Shown here one piece after another: positions 45,901 through 55,508 of a stretch of DNA of 64,000 nucleotides; within the stretch, counting starts at the first letter, position 1; every line of letters begins with the position of its first letter. This DNA comes from CAYPEL01 sp036479985 (GTDB taxonomy: Bacteria; Pseudomonadota; Gammaproteobacteria; DSM-19610). Location of the stretch: positions 558,001-622,000 of the forward strand of contig CBDDAF010000003.1 in assembly GCA_965224815.1 (NCBI GenBank), given 5' to 3'. The notes beneath the pieces are model-generated. The model searched no databases. It saw only the letters and a program-made list of their open reading frames with translations, and was not told the origin of the DNA. The translations under genes were made by a program, and so were the position numbers.

Positions 45901-46752
45901 TTATTTAACTCTCTGATAAATTGTTTTCCCAATGAGCTTCAAATTATTTGCCCATTTCCCTATAGATTCAGAGTGGCCAATGATTAGATAGCCGCCAGGC
46001 CGTACCATATTCGTAAACTTCTCAGTCAACGTCTGTTTTAATTCTGCATCAAAATATATTAATACATTCCGACAGAAAACAATGTCGAACGAATGCCTCA
46101 TTGGCCATTTTGATAACAGGTTAAGATGCTTAAATGCAATCAGTTCCTGTAACTCCTTACTGGCACGAACTTTACCTGAATTAGTATCGCGACCTTTCAT
46201 AAACCATTTTTTTAGCCGCGCATCATTAAGCACTTCATTACCCTTGACTTTATAGATGCCATTACCTGCTGTTTGCAACACGTCAGAATCAATATCCGTG
46301 GCAAGTATTTTGACATCCCAGGTAGCCATATTTGTGATCTGCTCACGTACAGTCATTGCAATTGAGTAAGGTTCTTCACCAGTCGAACAACCCGCTGACC
46401 AGATCCTGATGCGTCGTTTCTGTGCAGGGTTATTTAGAAGTTCAGGGATTGCAGTTTGCTTGAGAAAATCAAAGTGATGCTGCTCCCTGAAAAATGATGT
46501 CAGATTGGTAGTAATGGCATTGATAAATGCAGTGAATTCGTCATCCGGCTGCGCTTCCAGGTAATTGCAATATTCTTTGAAGCTGGACAAACCAAGCATC
46601 CGCAGCCGCTTGGCTAACCGGGAGTAGAACATATTGAACTTGTCATCCGGAACGACAATACCCGAATGCGCATTAGACAAACGCCTAAGATGGTCAAAAT
46701 CTGCTCGGGTATAGTCAAATTCTCTGGATACTGCATTGGCAGTTACTGACAT
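45901..46752 (-). CDS. cheR: Chemotaxis protein methyltransferase CheR
   Basis: A 283-residue methyltransferase: an N-terminal helical domain (about 1-90), then the SAM-binding fold with WSAGCSTGEEPYSIAM, ILATDIDSDVL and FDIVFCRNVLIYFD. It methylates receptor glutamates. The MCP of this operon has the C-terminal tether such an enzyme can use. Confidence 0.96.
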   Translation of the reverse strand: MSVTANAVSREFDYTRADFDHLRRLSNAHSGIVVPDDKFNMFYSRLAKRLRMLGLSSFKEYCNYLEAQPDDEFTAFINAITTNLTSFFREQHHFDFLKQTAIPELLNNPAQKRRIRIWSAGCSTGEEPYSIAMTVREQITNMATWDVKILATDIDSDVLQTAGNGIYKVKGNEVLNDARLKKWFMKGRDTNSGKVRASKELQELIAFKHLNLLSKWPMRHSFDIVFCRNVLIYFDAELKQTLTEKFTNMVRPGGYLIIGHSESIGKWANNLKLIGKTIYQRVK

Positions 46753-46796
46753 ATCGATTATTTCCGGTGCTATTATTTATTATCAGACAACATTAA

Positions 46797-47144
46797 TCAG
46801 GCTGCTTCAGGAAATCCATGAATGCCGGATAACCCCAGGAGCCGCACAGCATCGAGAACTGCCGTGGAAGGCGTTTCCCAATCGGTGAACACACCTTTAT
46901 TATCTGCTTCCTTACTAAATACCAGTAAAGACTGCAATATAGCCGTATCAATGACTTCAACAGCGGATGTGTCGATGCTCACTGCACAACCAAGCAACTG
47001 GTCGTCTAGCACCTTCTTTAAGGCGGTCACATCCGTCAACCCGACAGTGGGAGGGAAACTCACCGTAATATTGTCAACTGTAAATACTGGCGATTCATCA
47101 CCGCTGCTTTCAATTTCATTTTCGATTTCTGGATTATCTTCCAT
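46797..47144 (-). CDS. STAS-domain protein in the chemotaxis operon
   Basis: A 115-residue protein with an acidic N-terminus (about 1-20) and a STAS fold. The loop that carries the phosphorylatable residue in anti-sigma antagonists reads VIDTAILQSL, so Thr67 occupies that place. It resembles the D-T-A-G loop of MlaB more than the DSSG of RsbV, but the glycine is replaced. A TTG five codons upstream could also start it. It lies between cheW and cheR; its partner kinase is not in this operon. Its function in chemotaxis is unknown to me. Confidence 0.75.
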   Translation of the reverse strand: MEDNPEIENEIESSGDESPVFTVDNITVSFPPTVGLTDVTALKKVLDDQLLGCAVSIDTSAVEVIDTAILQSLLVFSKEADNKGVFTDWETPSTAVLDAVRLLGLSGIHGFPEAA

Positions 47145-47188
47145 AGTTATATTTTCCAACTTAATCCAAATATTACTTGCACAAGTAT

Positions 47189-47704
47189 TTATGCAGTGCA
47201 GACTTCCGCTACAGTTTTCAGTTCGGTCATCAATAACTCATTTACATTCAGCAAAACAATCAAGTTATCGTTAACAGGTACCATACCTTCGATATAATTC
47301 ACATCGATTCCAGAATTCAAATTATCAACTTGTTTTATAGATTCCAGGGGTATATTCAGTACATCAGAAACACTATCTACTACAAGCCCCATAATCCGGC
47401 TTGTATCTTCGCTTTTGATATTCACTACAATAATGACAGTCGAATTATCGTAATCGACTTTCTTAATTCCTAGCCTTTTGCGCAAATCAATTATAGGAAC
47501 AATGGTTCCACGCATATCCAATACACCTTGTATACAAGCAGGCATATCTGGCAAATGTCGGACACCTCCCCAACCGCGGATCTCCTGAATCTGAAGAATA
47601 TCCACCCCATAATATTCGCCATCCAGGCTGAATGTCAGATATTGCTGTCTAACTTTATCAATCGAGCCTGCTTTTTCAGCGCTAATATTTTTAGCAGCAT
47701 CCAT
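47189..47704 (-). CDS. cheW: Chemotaxis coupling protein CheW (second copy)
   Basis: A 171-residue CheW (YLTFSLDGEYYGVDILQIQEIRGW; MRGTIVPIIDLRKRLG; GLVVDSVSDVLNI). It couples receptors to CheA. It lies directly after the MCP gene, and a second cheW lies on the other side of it. Confidence 0.95.
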   Translation of the reverse strand: MDAAKNISAEKAGSIDKVRQQYLTFSLDGEYYGVDILQIQEIRGWGGVRHLPDMPACIQGVLDMRGTIVPIIDLRKRLGIKKVDYDNSTVIIVVNIKSEDTSRIMGLVVDSVSDVLNIPLESIKQVDNLNSGIDVNYIEGMVPVNDNLIVLLNVNELLMTELKTVAEVCTA

Positions 47705-47748
47705 ATACTGTTTCCACTATGTTGATTGATAATTCAATTTACTGCTGG

Positions 47749-50700
47749 TTAAAATTCTTCCCAGTCATCTGAATTACTAATTACACCACCATTGCTGTTA
47801 CCACCCGCAGCAACAGACCTCTGCTGACCAGTGGTGCCAGCACCTGATTTAACCTGCTTTTCAATAGCAGAAAGCAATCTAACTATCTGTTCTGATAACG
47901 AAGCAACCTTGCTGAAACTGGTCTCGGCCTGATCTGCTTCACCTGCTTCTTGTTGCTGAATAATCGTTCCTATAAGCCCATGCATTTCCTTATGCAATTG
48001 TTCTAGCTGTTGCATCTCACCAATCTGACCATATTTATCCATACCTTCGCTGTATAACCATTTTCCAAGATCACAATCTCGATGAGACACCGCCTGACTT
48101 TGGGTTAATGCTTCCTTGCCATCCAGGAAATTACGCAAGCGAGATTTCCATGCCAGGTGCTTGCTACGCGCAGATGCAAAATCTACTGTATTGACTCTCT
48201 TTGCCGCACCTGTCCAGGCCCGGTTTGCAGAACGCCTTTCAACATTGGCTTGACCATTTGATGATTGATTATCTGACAACATGAAAAAGCCTAACAGGTT
48301 TTTCATTTCAGTCGCTTGTTCACTCATGGATACGCTAGCCGCAGATGTTTGCTCTGCCAATGCCGCATTCTGTTGGGTGATTTCATCCATTTCCTGAACC
48401 GCCTGATTGACTTGATGAATACCCAATGACTGTTCACGACTCGCAGCAGCAATTTCAGCAATGATATCGCCTACTTTTTTGACACCTGTCACAATTTCCA
48501 GGAGTTGAGAACCTGATTCATTAACCAATTCAGTACCCGTACTCACTTTACCGGCACTATCTTGAATCAGGTCCTTAATCTCTTTTGCAGATGCAGCACT
48601 GCGCTGCGCAAGATTACGAACCTCACTGGCAACAACAGCAAATCCTCTACCCTGATCGCCTGCCCTGGCTGCTTCAACTGATGCATTCAAGGCTAACAAA
48701 TTGGTCTGGAATGCGATGTCATCAATCACACCAATAATTTCTGCTATCTTGTTGCTACTGGCACTAATTTCTCCCATGGCATTGACAGCATCACTGACCG
48801 TTTTTTGCCCCATCTCTGCCACATCGCGCGCACTAACAGCCAGTTGACTGGCCTGCTGGGTATTATCCGCATTGTGCTCAACCGTAGCAGTAAGCTCTTC
48901 TACACTGGCTGCAGTTTCTTCAAGATTCGCTGCCTGTTGTTCAGTGCGTTGTGAAAGATTGTTATTACCACTGGATATTTCACCTGAGGATGTATAGATG
49001 ACATCCGTAGACCGGGTTATGTCTTCAATTATCTGTTTAATATCGTGTACGGTTTTATTAATATCATCTTTTACCGTTACGAACAGACCACTATAGTCAC
49101 CCTGCATCTGTTTGGTCATATCACCTACAGACATAGCTTCCATAACAGTAGCAATCTCGTAAAAGAGCTTAGCGACAACATCGATAAAGGTATTCATCCC
49201 TGTACCGAGCCGCAAATAGAATCCTTCTTTATTACTTTCGTCAACACGTTTTTCTAGATCACCGCCCTGTACAGCACGGACAATATTCTCAATCTCGCGT
49301 TCAACAGCAACCATTTCCGTTTTATCCTGCCATTCGAGGACGGTTCCTGATCTTTCTTCATTGTCAAACACTGGCGTAGCCTTGTAGGCAAACACTAGAT
49401 CGTCAATATGGATTTCACCGGATTGACTGGTGGCAGCGCTAGACACATTCACTTCTTTTTGACAAAGCATGCTCAATAACTTATCGATCTGCATACCTTC
49501 AATATTATCCACTTTAAATATTGGAACTACACGCTGGATAACAGATTCTGCTTTTCGTAAATCTGCTTGTATGGCTTCATTCATATAGACAATACTATGA
49601 TCTGTGCGCGCCACCATGACGCAAGATTCAACACCATCCAGCGCTTGTTTAATACGTTTGTTCCTAACCGCATCTCTGCGCTCTTCTTCCAGCTTGGTAG
49701 CTTCAGTTTCGGCTTCGTGCACGGTTTGCGTCTGATCACACCATTCAATAGTCGTACCCATACGCTCACCTTTGACATCAAAGATCGGCGTTGCTGACAA
49801 GTCAATATGGCGACCACCTACTTCAAGCCTTGTGTTGAATGTCTCAGTGAGGTTTTCAATCAATTTACGTTGATGTTCAGGCCGCACATGGAAAATATCC
49901 ATATTGCTACCAACAACCCGATCCGTTTCAAACTTTGGTAACACTGTTTTAAGATCTGCTTCTGCAACTTTGAACATCGATTTCAATGCAGCGTTCATGT
50001 ACACAATATTCATATTTACATCAGCTACCATGACGTTGGCATTGGCAATATCCAGTGCATTCTTGATACGTCCCGTTTCTGCTGCTATTTCACGTTCCGA
50101 CTCGATTCTGCTGCGTAATTGTGATTGCATATCAGACAGAGTTGCCAGCAATTTCCCAGGTTCATCCGTTGTCTGCGCTATAATTTCTCCAGACAAATCA
50201 TCGTCAGCTATTCTTCTGGCTGCCAACATTGCATTGGCCAGTGGGCCAGCAATTGTCCGGTACAAAAACAGAGCAAATATAATGACCACAGCGCCTACAC
50301 AAAGCGCAGCTAACAGTAAAAACTGTTGCCCAAATGAAGTGGTGTCAGCAACTTCAGCAGCCGCTGATTTACTATACTGTTGATACAAAGATACAAGCTC
50401 GTCGGTCTTAGTGGTTACCGCTTTCAATACCGGCCCGATCTCCGTCCTAAGCAAATATGCATCAGTCCGCCACTGATCACTGCCGTGCAGTTTTACTAAC
50501 TTTGACAGATTGGCCTTGAATGTGGCGCGCAATGACTTGAATTGTTCGTAACCATCCTGTTGCTCAAATTCAAGATCACTTTCGATACCGTTTATTCTCT
50601 TAATTGAAGCATCAAGAGAACTCTGGTACAAGACAATATTGTCTTTTCCAGCAGGCGCACGAAATGCTAAATATAGACGCATTTCATTCATAAGCGAAGA

Positions 50701-51303
50701 CCAGGTGTAACGCAGTTTCGTAACCTCGAGCAATACCCGTTTCCTGGTTGTACTGACTTCTGCCTCTTCTTCAGCAGATACCATCTGACTCAATATTTGT
50801 GAAATCTGACGGGAAAGCGGATTGATATTCTCATTGGCATAAGCAATTGCTGCAAAGTTTTTACTGTCATTCTGAGCGACACCAATCATTTGATCCCGAT
50901 AAGAATCAAATTTCTGAAAATCTATATCAATCGAATTGACAAGTTTATTTGCTTTATTATCCTGTTGAACTATCTTAGAGGCTTTCAGATTTTCAACCAA
51001 CTTAGCCGATGCGTTCAGGCCATCTTCGTAATTTTTTCGATAGCTCTCATCCTTACTGAGCAGGTAAAACCCCATTCCTGCCGCCGCTTTCTCTAACTCA
51101 GTCGAAAGCTGGGCTGTCTGCACGACTAATGGCTGATAGTCGTTAACTACGTGATCAACCTCTGAGGCTACGTTGGAGAGGCTGTATACAGAAATCGCCC
51201 CCAGTACAACAAGTGCGCAGAGTACAATTCCAAAACTGCCAAATATTTTGTGGCGAATGGACATATTCCGTATGCCTGATTTAAAGCCGCTGTTTGCCAT
51301 CAT
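47749..51303 (-). CDS. Methyl-accepting chemotaxis protein with PAS and CZB domains
   Basis: An 1184-residue receptor. TM1 is at about 20-43, a helical periplasmic sensor at about 44-325, TM2 at about 328-349 and HAMP to about 400. Two PAS-like domains follow (about 410-530 and 550-670), then a second HAMP-like segment. The signalling hairpin lies around IDDIAFQTNLLALNASVEAARAG. A CZB zinc-binding domain (about 1045-1125) shows the His/Cys set KHLAW, SHRDCDLGKWLY and HKEMH. The protein ends in DWEEF, a CheR/CheB-type tether pentapeptide. It is encoded between two cheW genes, so it is likely the receptor dedicated to this array. Confidence 0.93.
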   Translation of the reverse strand: MMANSGFKSGIRNMSIRHKIFGSFGIVLCALVVLGAISVYSLSNVASEVDHVVNDYQPLVVQTAQLSTELEKAAAGMGFYLLSKDESYRKNYEDGLNASAKLVENLKASKIVQQDNKANKLVNSIDIDFQKFDSYRDQMIGVAQNDSKNFAAIAYANENINPLSRQISQILSQMVSAEEEAEVSTTRKRVLLEVTKLRYTWSSLMNEMRLYLAFRAPAGKDNIVLYQSSLDASIKRINGIESDLEFEQQDGYEQFKSLRATFKANLSKLVKLHGSDQWRTDAYLLRTEIGPVLKAVTTKTDELVSLYQQYSKSAAAEVADTTSFGQQFLLLAALCVGAVVIIFALFLYRTIAGPLANAMLAARRIADDDLSGEIIAQTTDEPGKLLATLSDMQSQLRSRIESEREIAAETGRIKNALDIANANVMVADVNMNIVYMNAALKSMFKVAEADLKTVLPKFETDRVVGSNMDIFHVRPEHQRKLIENLTETFNTRLEVGGRHIDLSATPIFDVKGERMGTTIEWCDQTQTVHEAETEATKLEEERRDAVRNKRIKQALDGVESCVMVARTDHSIVYMNEAIQADLRKAESVIQRVVPIFKVDNIEGMQIDKLLSMLCQKEVNVSSAATSQSGEIHIDDLVFAYKATPVFDNEERSGTVLEWQDKTEMVAVEREIENIVRAVQGGDLEKRVDESNKEGFYLRLGTGMNTFIDVVAKLFYEIATVMEAMSVGDMTKQMQGDYSGLFVTVKDDINKTVHDIKQIIEDITRSTDVIYTSSGEISSGNNNLSQRTEQQAANLEETAASVEELTATVEHNADNTQQASQLAVSARDVAEMGQKTVSDAVNAMGEISASSNKIAEIIGVIDDIAFQTNLLALNASVEAARAGDQGRGFAVVASEVRNLAQRSAASAKEIKDLIQDSAGKVSTGTELVNESGSQLLEIVTGVKKVGDIIAEIAAASREQSLGIHQVNQAVQEMDEITQQNAALAEQTSAASVSMSEQATEMKNLLGFFMLSDNQSSNGQANVERRSANRAWTGAAKRVNTVDFASARSKHLAWKSRLRNFLDGKEALTQSQAVSHRDCDLGKWLYSEGMDKYGQIGEMQQLEQLHKEMHGLIGTIIQQQEAGEADQAETSFSKVASLSEQIVRLLSAIEKQVKSGAGTTGQQRSVAAGGNSNGGVISNSDDWEEF

Positions 51304-51362
51304 GATTAAAACTTCCCATTAAAATTGATATTTTATTAAACACTTAATTCATAAATACGTAT

Positions 51363-51866
51363 TTAAACGCTAGCTATTTCTACATCTTCAATTGTTAAAA
51401 GACGGTGATTGTCCAGAAACATTACAGCCTTATCCTGGACATTAGCCATTCCACAGATAAATTCCTTATTAGGCATATCACCAAAATCCGGAGTGCTCTG
51501 AATCTCAGATTCACTGACACTGATGACATCAGATACTGAATCGACAACCAGCCCGATCTGTTTTAATCCACCTTCTAAATCCATCGACATGACGATGACA
51601 ACAGTTTCACTCGTAGCTTCTTTTGTAGGAACACCAAGTCTCAGACGTAAATCAACGACAGGCACAATTGCACCCCGAATATTTACAATTCCATTTAAAT
51701 AATCAGGCGTGTTTGGTACACGTGTTACTGGTTCCCAGCTGCGTATTTCCTGCACATCCAGTATGGGTGCAGCATATAGTTCTGTATCAAGATAAAATGT
51801 CAGGAATTGTGCAAGTTGTTCATTTTCAGAATCCATAACAAAATCTGTTGTATTGAGTGCTTCCAT
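51363..51866 (-). CDS. cheW: Chemotaxis coupling protein CheW (first copy)
   Basis: A 167-residue CheW (FLTFYLDTELYAAPILDVQEIRSWEPVTRVPNTP; NIRGAIVPVVDLRLRLG; GLVVDSVSDVISV). It lies 13 bases after cheA and before the MCP gene. Confidence 0.95.
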   Translation of the reverse strand: MEALNTTDFVMDSENEQLAQFLTFYLDTELYAAPILDVQEIRSWEPVTRVPNTPDYLNGIVNIRGAIVPVVDLRLRLGVPTKEATSETVVIVMSMDLEGGLKQIGLVVDSVSDVISVSESEIQSTPDFGDMPNKEFICGMANVQDKAVMFLDNHRLLTIEDVEIASV

Positions 51867-51879
51867 TCTGTTCTTCCGA

Positions 51880-53955
51880 TTATAAAGCAGCTACTTTATC
51901 GTCCACTAACTGCAACGTGGCATTGTTTGACTGCCAGCGGCGAATAATCCCAGACATATCCAGGATCAAGGCAACAGAGCCATCGCCAAGAATAGTTGCG
52001 CCAGAGACACCTTGAACACGTTTGTAATTAGTTTCCATTGATTTAATGACAACTTGCTGCTGACCAAGTAAGTCATCAACAAATATTCCGCACTGTTTAC
52101 CTTCCGCCTCAACCACGACCAACAATCCTTCGGAAAGTTGTTTCGATTCACAGGACTCGATACCAAACACATCATGAAGGCGAATAATTGGCATGAATTT
52201 ATCACGCAGCTTGAAAGTTTCACCACGGCCTGCAACAAGATTAATCATATTCGGTTTAAGTTGAATGGTTTCAATAATGGAGGCAAGCGGTACGATGTAG
52301 ACTTCATCACCCACTTTTGCAATTTGTCCATCGAGGATAGCCAACGTTAACGGCAAATGAATACTGATTGTTGTTCCCTGGTTCAACGCTGATTCAATTT
52401 TTATTATGCCACCGAGGCTCATGATATTTCTACGTACCACGTCCATACCGACACCACGCCCGGACACATCGGTCACTGCTTCAGCAGTTGAAAAGCCAGG
52501 TTTGAAAATTAGCTCGTAGATTTGTGATTCGGCCAAGTTATCGTCAACAGATATCAATTCCTTTTCGATAGCTTTGGAACGTAATTTGTCAGCATCCAGT
52601 CCTTTACCATCATCTTTGATTTCGATCACAATGTTGCCACCTTGATGGCAAGCACTGAGTGTTATAGTGCCGGTTTCTGCTTTGCCAGCCGCGATGCGAT
52701 CTTCCGGATTTTCAATACCGTGATCCAGACTGTTGCGTACCAGATGTACCAGCGGATCACTAATTAACTCAATGACTGTCTTGTCGACTTCTGTTGACTC
52801 ACCAATCATTTGCAATTCAATCTTCTTGTCCAGTTGCTTGCTAATATCATGCACCAGGCGAGGGAAACGGTTAAAAGTAGAACTAATTGGAATCATACGA
52901 ATACGCATGACGCTTTCCTGCATTTCACGCGTATGGCGTTCCAGTTGATCGAGTCCATCACGTAGACGTTCGATGCGGCTCATATCAAAATCTTCGCCAA
53001 GCAGGCTCAACATAGATTGGGTTATTACTAATTCACCCACCATATTTATAAGGCTGTCAATTTTACCAATATCGACACGAATGGAGCCTGAGCCTTTTTT
53101 AACGGGAGCAGGTTTCTTAGCAACTGCAGGTGCCTTTTCTGATGAGGCTTGTGTTGCTACTTTTTCAACGGTCGTTTCCGGTTCAGTCGTTTGTACTGGT
53201 GAGGTAGTATTTTGAACAGTATCTGATGAGCTAACACCCTGTGCTTCTATTGTCAGCTCGCAGTCACCGTCAATCCACCCGAGAATATCGTCGATTTGTT
53301 CACGGGATATCTCGCCAAATAGATTCAGCTCCCAGGATAAATAACACTGGGATGGATCAAAATCAGAAAAATCCGGCAGCTCACCAGTATCGACTATAGT
53401 TTCTAATTCACCGAGCTCACTTAGTTCACGGAATATACGCAGGGGATCGTTACCCGATTGAAAAAATTCCGGATTGGGTTTAATGCAGATTTTCCAGCCA
53501 GCAGGGGCTTCCTGATTATCAACCTGTGCATTAGATTTGTCTTCTGCACTTGCTACTGCGCCGGGTGCCCGGCCAAGTTCTATATTCAACTTGTCCAGCA
53601 AACTGGCAACACGCGCCTGATTTTCTTCGGTACCATCCCTGAGTGCTTCGAGCATCTCACGAACGGCATCGCCGGATTCAAGCAGCATATTGATTATATC
53701 GCTACTGACTGGCCGTGTACCTTCACGCACCTCATCCAGCAATGTTTCCATGGTATGCGTAAATTCAGAAACATTTGTAAAACCAAATGTCCCGGCACCG
53801 CCCTTAATGGAATGAGCAGCACGAAATATAGTGTGGATCAGGTCGGTATCGTCAGAACCCCCCTCCAGTTCCAGGAGCGCAGATTCCATACCCTCGAGCA
53901 GCTCAAAGCTTTCCTCATAGAATATTTCATGGAATTGACCCATATCCGTAGTCAT
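51880..53955 (-). CDS. cheA: Chemotaxis histidine kinase CheA
   Basis: A 691-residue kinase. The HPt domain has His48 in FRAAHSIKGGAGTFG. A linker with a possible CheY/CheB-binding P2-like segment (about 150-250) and an Ala/Pro/Thr-rich hinge follow. Then come the dimerisation domain (IDSLINMVGELVITQSM), the ATPase (LVHLVRNSLDHGIENPEDR; GRGVGMDVVRRNI) and a CheW-like C-terminus. The ATG at 53955 has a near-perfect AAAGGAGGT site; an upstream in-frame start is not needed. It heads the chemotaxis operon. Confidence 0.96.
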   Translation of the reverse strand: MTTDMGQFHEIFYEESFELLEGMESALLELEGGSDDTDLIHTIFRAAHSIKGGAGTFGFTNVSEFTHTMETLLDEVREGTRPVSSDIINMLLESGDAVREMLEALRDGTEENQARVASLLDKLNIELGRAPGAVASAEDKSNAQVDNQEAPAGWKICIKPNPEFFQSGNDPLRIFRELSELGELETIVDTGELPDFSDFDPSQCYLSWELNLFGEISREQIDDILGWIDGDCELTIEAQGVSSSDTVQNTTSPVQTTEPETTVEKVATQASSEKAPAVAKKPAPVKKGSGSIRVDIGKIDSLINMVGELVITQSMLSLLGEDFDMSRIERLRDGLDQLERHTREMQESVMRIRMIPISSTFNRFPRLVHDISKQLDKKIELQMIGESTEVDKTVIELISDPLVHLVRNSLDHGIENPEDRIAAGKAETGTITLSACHQGGNIVIEIKDDGKGLDADKLRSKAIEKELISVDDNLAESQIYELIFKPGFSTAEAVTDVSGRGVGMDVVRRNIMSLGGIIKIESALNQGTTISIHLPLTLAILDGQIAKVGDEVYIVPLASIIETIQLKPNMINLVAGRGETFKLRDKFMPIIRLHDVFGIESCESKQLSEGLLVVVEAEGKQCGIFVDDLLGQQQVVIKSMETNYKRVQGVSGATILGDGSVALILDMSGIIRRWQSNNATLQLVDDKVAAL

Positions 53956-54210
53956 GACGACCTCCTTTATATATACCCACGGTTTAACGACCATGGTTGA
54001 GACTGACTTTAGCTATTTGTCCATAAAGCAATTTTATCGTCCAGACGGTAATTTTAAGCTATTCAAATCTCACTTTGAGAATTGAGCAACCTGCCCACAG
54101 GCAAAACGATGAATTTCTCTAAAAATCCTGACATCTGTGCCGATAGCTACTCAATCCGGGTTTAACAATGCCGGCCTTGACTAGATAAAACACAGTATTC
54201 GGGAGTTGAC
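53956..54210. other. Divergent cheA-cheY control region
   Basis: A 255-base region. The cheY side has a clear sigma-28 promoter. Facing cheA, a -10-like GACGATAA (54034-54041, minus strand) is present, but no good -35 lies at the right distance, so the cheA promoter stays open. Confidence 0.55.
54120..54146 (+). promoter_or_regulatory. Sigma-28 (FliA) promoter of cheYZ
   Basis: TAAAAATC-N11-GCCGATAG: the TAAA core at -35 and seven of eight at -10, with exact FliA spacing. It lies about 65 bases before the cheY start. Confidence 0.82.
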
Positions 54211-54603
54211 GTGAATAAAGACATGAAAATTCTGGTTGTAGATGATTTCTCAACCATGCGCCGTATTATCAAAACCCTGTTGGGTGAATTAGGTTATACC
54301 AATATTGATGATGCCGATGATGGTAAGACAGCCTTGCCAAAACTTCAGGCAGGTGGTTTCGACTTTCTAATTACCGACTGGAATATGCCCGGTATGCAAG
54401 GCATAGATCTGCTTAGAGCCGTTCGTGCCGATGAAAATCTCGCCAATTTACCTGTCCTATTAGTCACAGCTGAAGCTAAAAAAGAACAAATCGTACTGGC
54501 TGCTAAAGAAGGGGTTAATGGATATGTGGTCAAACCCTTTAATGCGGTAACACTAAAAGAAAAGATTGAGCAAATTTTCAGCAAGTTAAAAACTACAGCT
54601 TAG
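54211..54603 (+). CDS. cheY: Chemotaxis response regulator CheY
   Basis: A 130-residue single receiver domain with DD at 11-12, the phospho-acceptor Asp56 in LITDWNMPGM, LLVTAEAKKEQI and the conserved Lys in YVVKPFN. It binds FliM when phosphorylated. The GTG at 54211 with GGGAG ahead gives the standard N-terminus (MNKDMKILVVDD); an ATG four codons later is the alternative. Confidence 0.96.
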   Translation: MNKDMKILVVDDFSTMRRIIKTLLGELGYTNIDDADDGKTALPKLQAGGFDFLITDWNMPGMQGIDLLRAVRADENLANLPVLLVTAEAKKEQIVLAAKEGVNGYVVKPFNAVTLKEKIEQIFSKLKTTA

Positions 54604-54613
54604 GCCAATATTT

Positions 54614-55366
54614 ATGTCTGAAATAGTCATGGTTGACAATGATTCGGTGATCGATATTGCCAGGCAACTGGTCGATGATCTTGAAGAGGGTAATGATGCA
54701 TCTGCCAGTCAATGCCTGGATGCTCTCGCCAGTAAGCGTGATCAGGGTCTGTTCAGAGAAATCGGCAAGATAACCCGCAAACTCCACAACAGCCTTCGCG
54801 AACTTCAGATTGATTCAACACTGGTTAATCAAGCAGAAAATACCATTCCAGAAGCCAGAGAACGACTTAATTATGTTGTCACCCTGACTGAACAAGCTGC
54901 TGATAAAACATTAACTGCTGTTGAGACAAGCCTGCCGTTGATCGACTCACTCAATAGTCAGGCGGAATCTTTTTCTGAGCACACCTTACAATTCAAAAAA
55001 GATTACGACAGTGGCGATATTACTGCCCTAATCGCTGACGCAGAAATATTCTGTCAGAAGACAACAGAGCATAATTCGAAACTTCGGGAACAACTTTCGA
55101 ATATTATGATGGCTCAGGATTTTCAGGATCTAACAGGTCAGATAATTGGTCAGGTCATTACAATTGCTCAGGATATAGAGGGAAGCCTGGTCGATCTTGT
55201 CAGGATTTCTGGCCAACAACTATCAGGGGAATCACACGATTCTCTATACACAACAGATAACGATAACATCGAAGCAAGCGGCCCGCAGATACCCGGCCTG
55301 GAAGAAGGCGAAGTCGCCAGCAATCAGGATGATGTAGACGACCTGCTATCCAGCCTGGGTTTCTAA
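54614..55366 (+). CDS. cheZ: CheY-P phosphatase CheZ
   Basis: A 250-residue protein with a long helical hairpin. The active-site block reads MAQDFQDLTGQIIGQVI (the Asp and Gln that act on CheY-P), and the C-terminal CheY-binding peptide is DDVDDLLSSLGF. It follows cheY by ten bases. CheZ is limited mainly to Beta- and Gammaproteobacteria, which supports the placement of the host. Confidence 0.95.
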   Translation: MSEIVMVDNDSVIDIARQLVDDLEEGNDASASQCLDALASKRDQGLFREIGKITRKLHNSLRELQIDSTLVNQAENTIPEARERLNYVVTLTEQAADKTLTAVETSLPLIDSLNSQAESFSEHTLQFKKDYDSGDITALIADAEIFCQKTTEHNSKLREQLSNIMMAQDFQDLTGQIIGQVITIAQDIEGSLVDLVRISGQQLSGESHDSLYTTDNDNIEASGPQIPGLEEGEVASNQDDVDDLLSSLGF

Positions 55367-55421
55367 CCATAATTCCCCCTGGCCGATCACCTTACGGCTA
55401 TGTAGACTACCAGGAAAGCAC

Positions 55422-55497
55422 GGGGCCGTAGCTCAGCTGGGAGAGCGCTGCGTTCGCAATGCAGAGGTCGGGAGTTCGATCCTCCTCGGCTCCACCA
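55422..55497 (+). tRNA. tRNA-Ala, anticodon CGC
   Basis: A 76-base cloverleaf with CCA encoded. The acceptor stem GGGGCCG pairs with CGGCTCC and includes the G3-U70 wobble pair, the alanine identity mark. The anticodon loop TTCGCAA gives CGC, which reads GCG. The T-arm GGGAGTTCGATCCTCC is standard. Confidence 0.93.
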
Positions 55498-55508
55498 ACC
55501 ATAACACG

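Noticed and set aside
54034..54041. Sigma-28 promoter for cheA
   Set aside because: GACGATAA is a good -10 on the minus strand, but the bases at the -35 position do not resemble TAAAGTTT at the required spacing.
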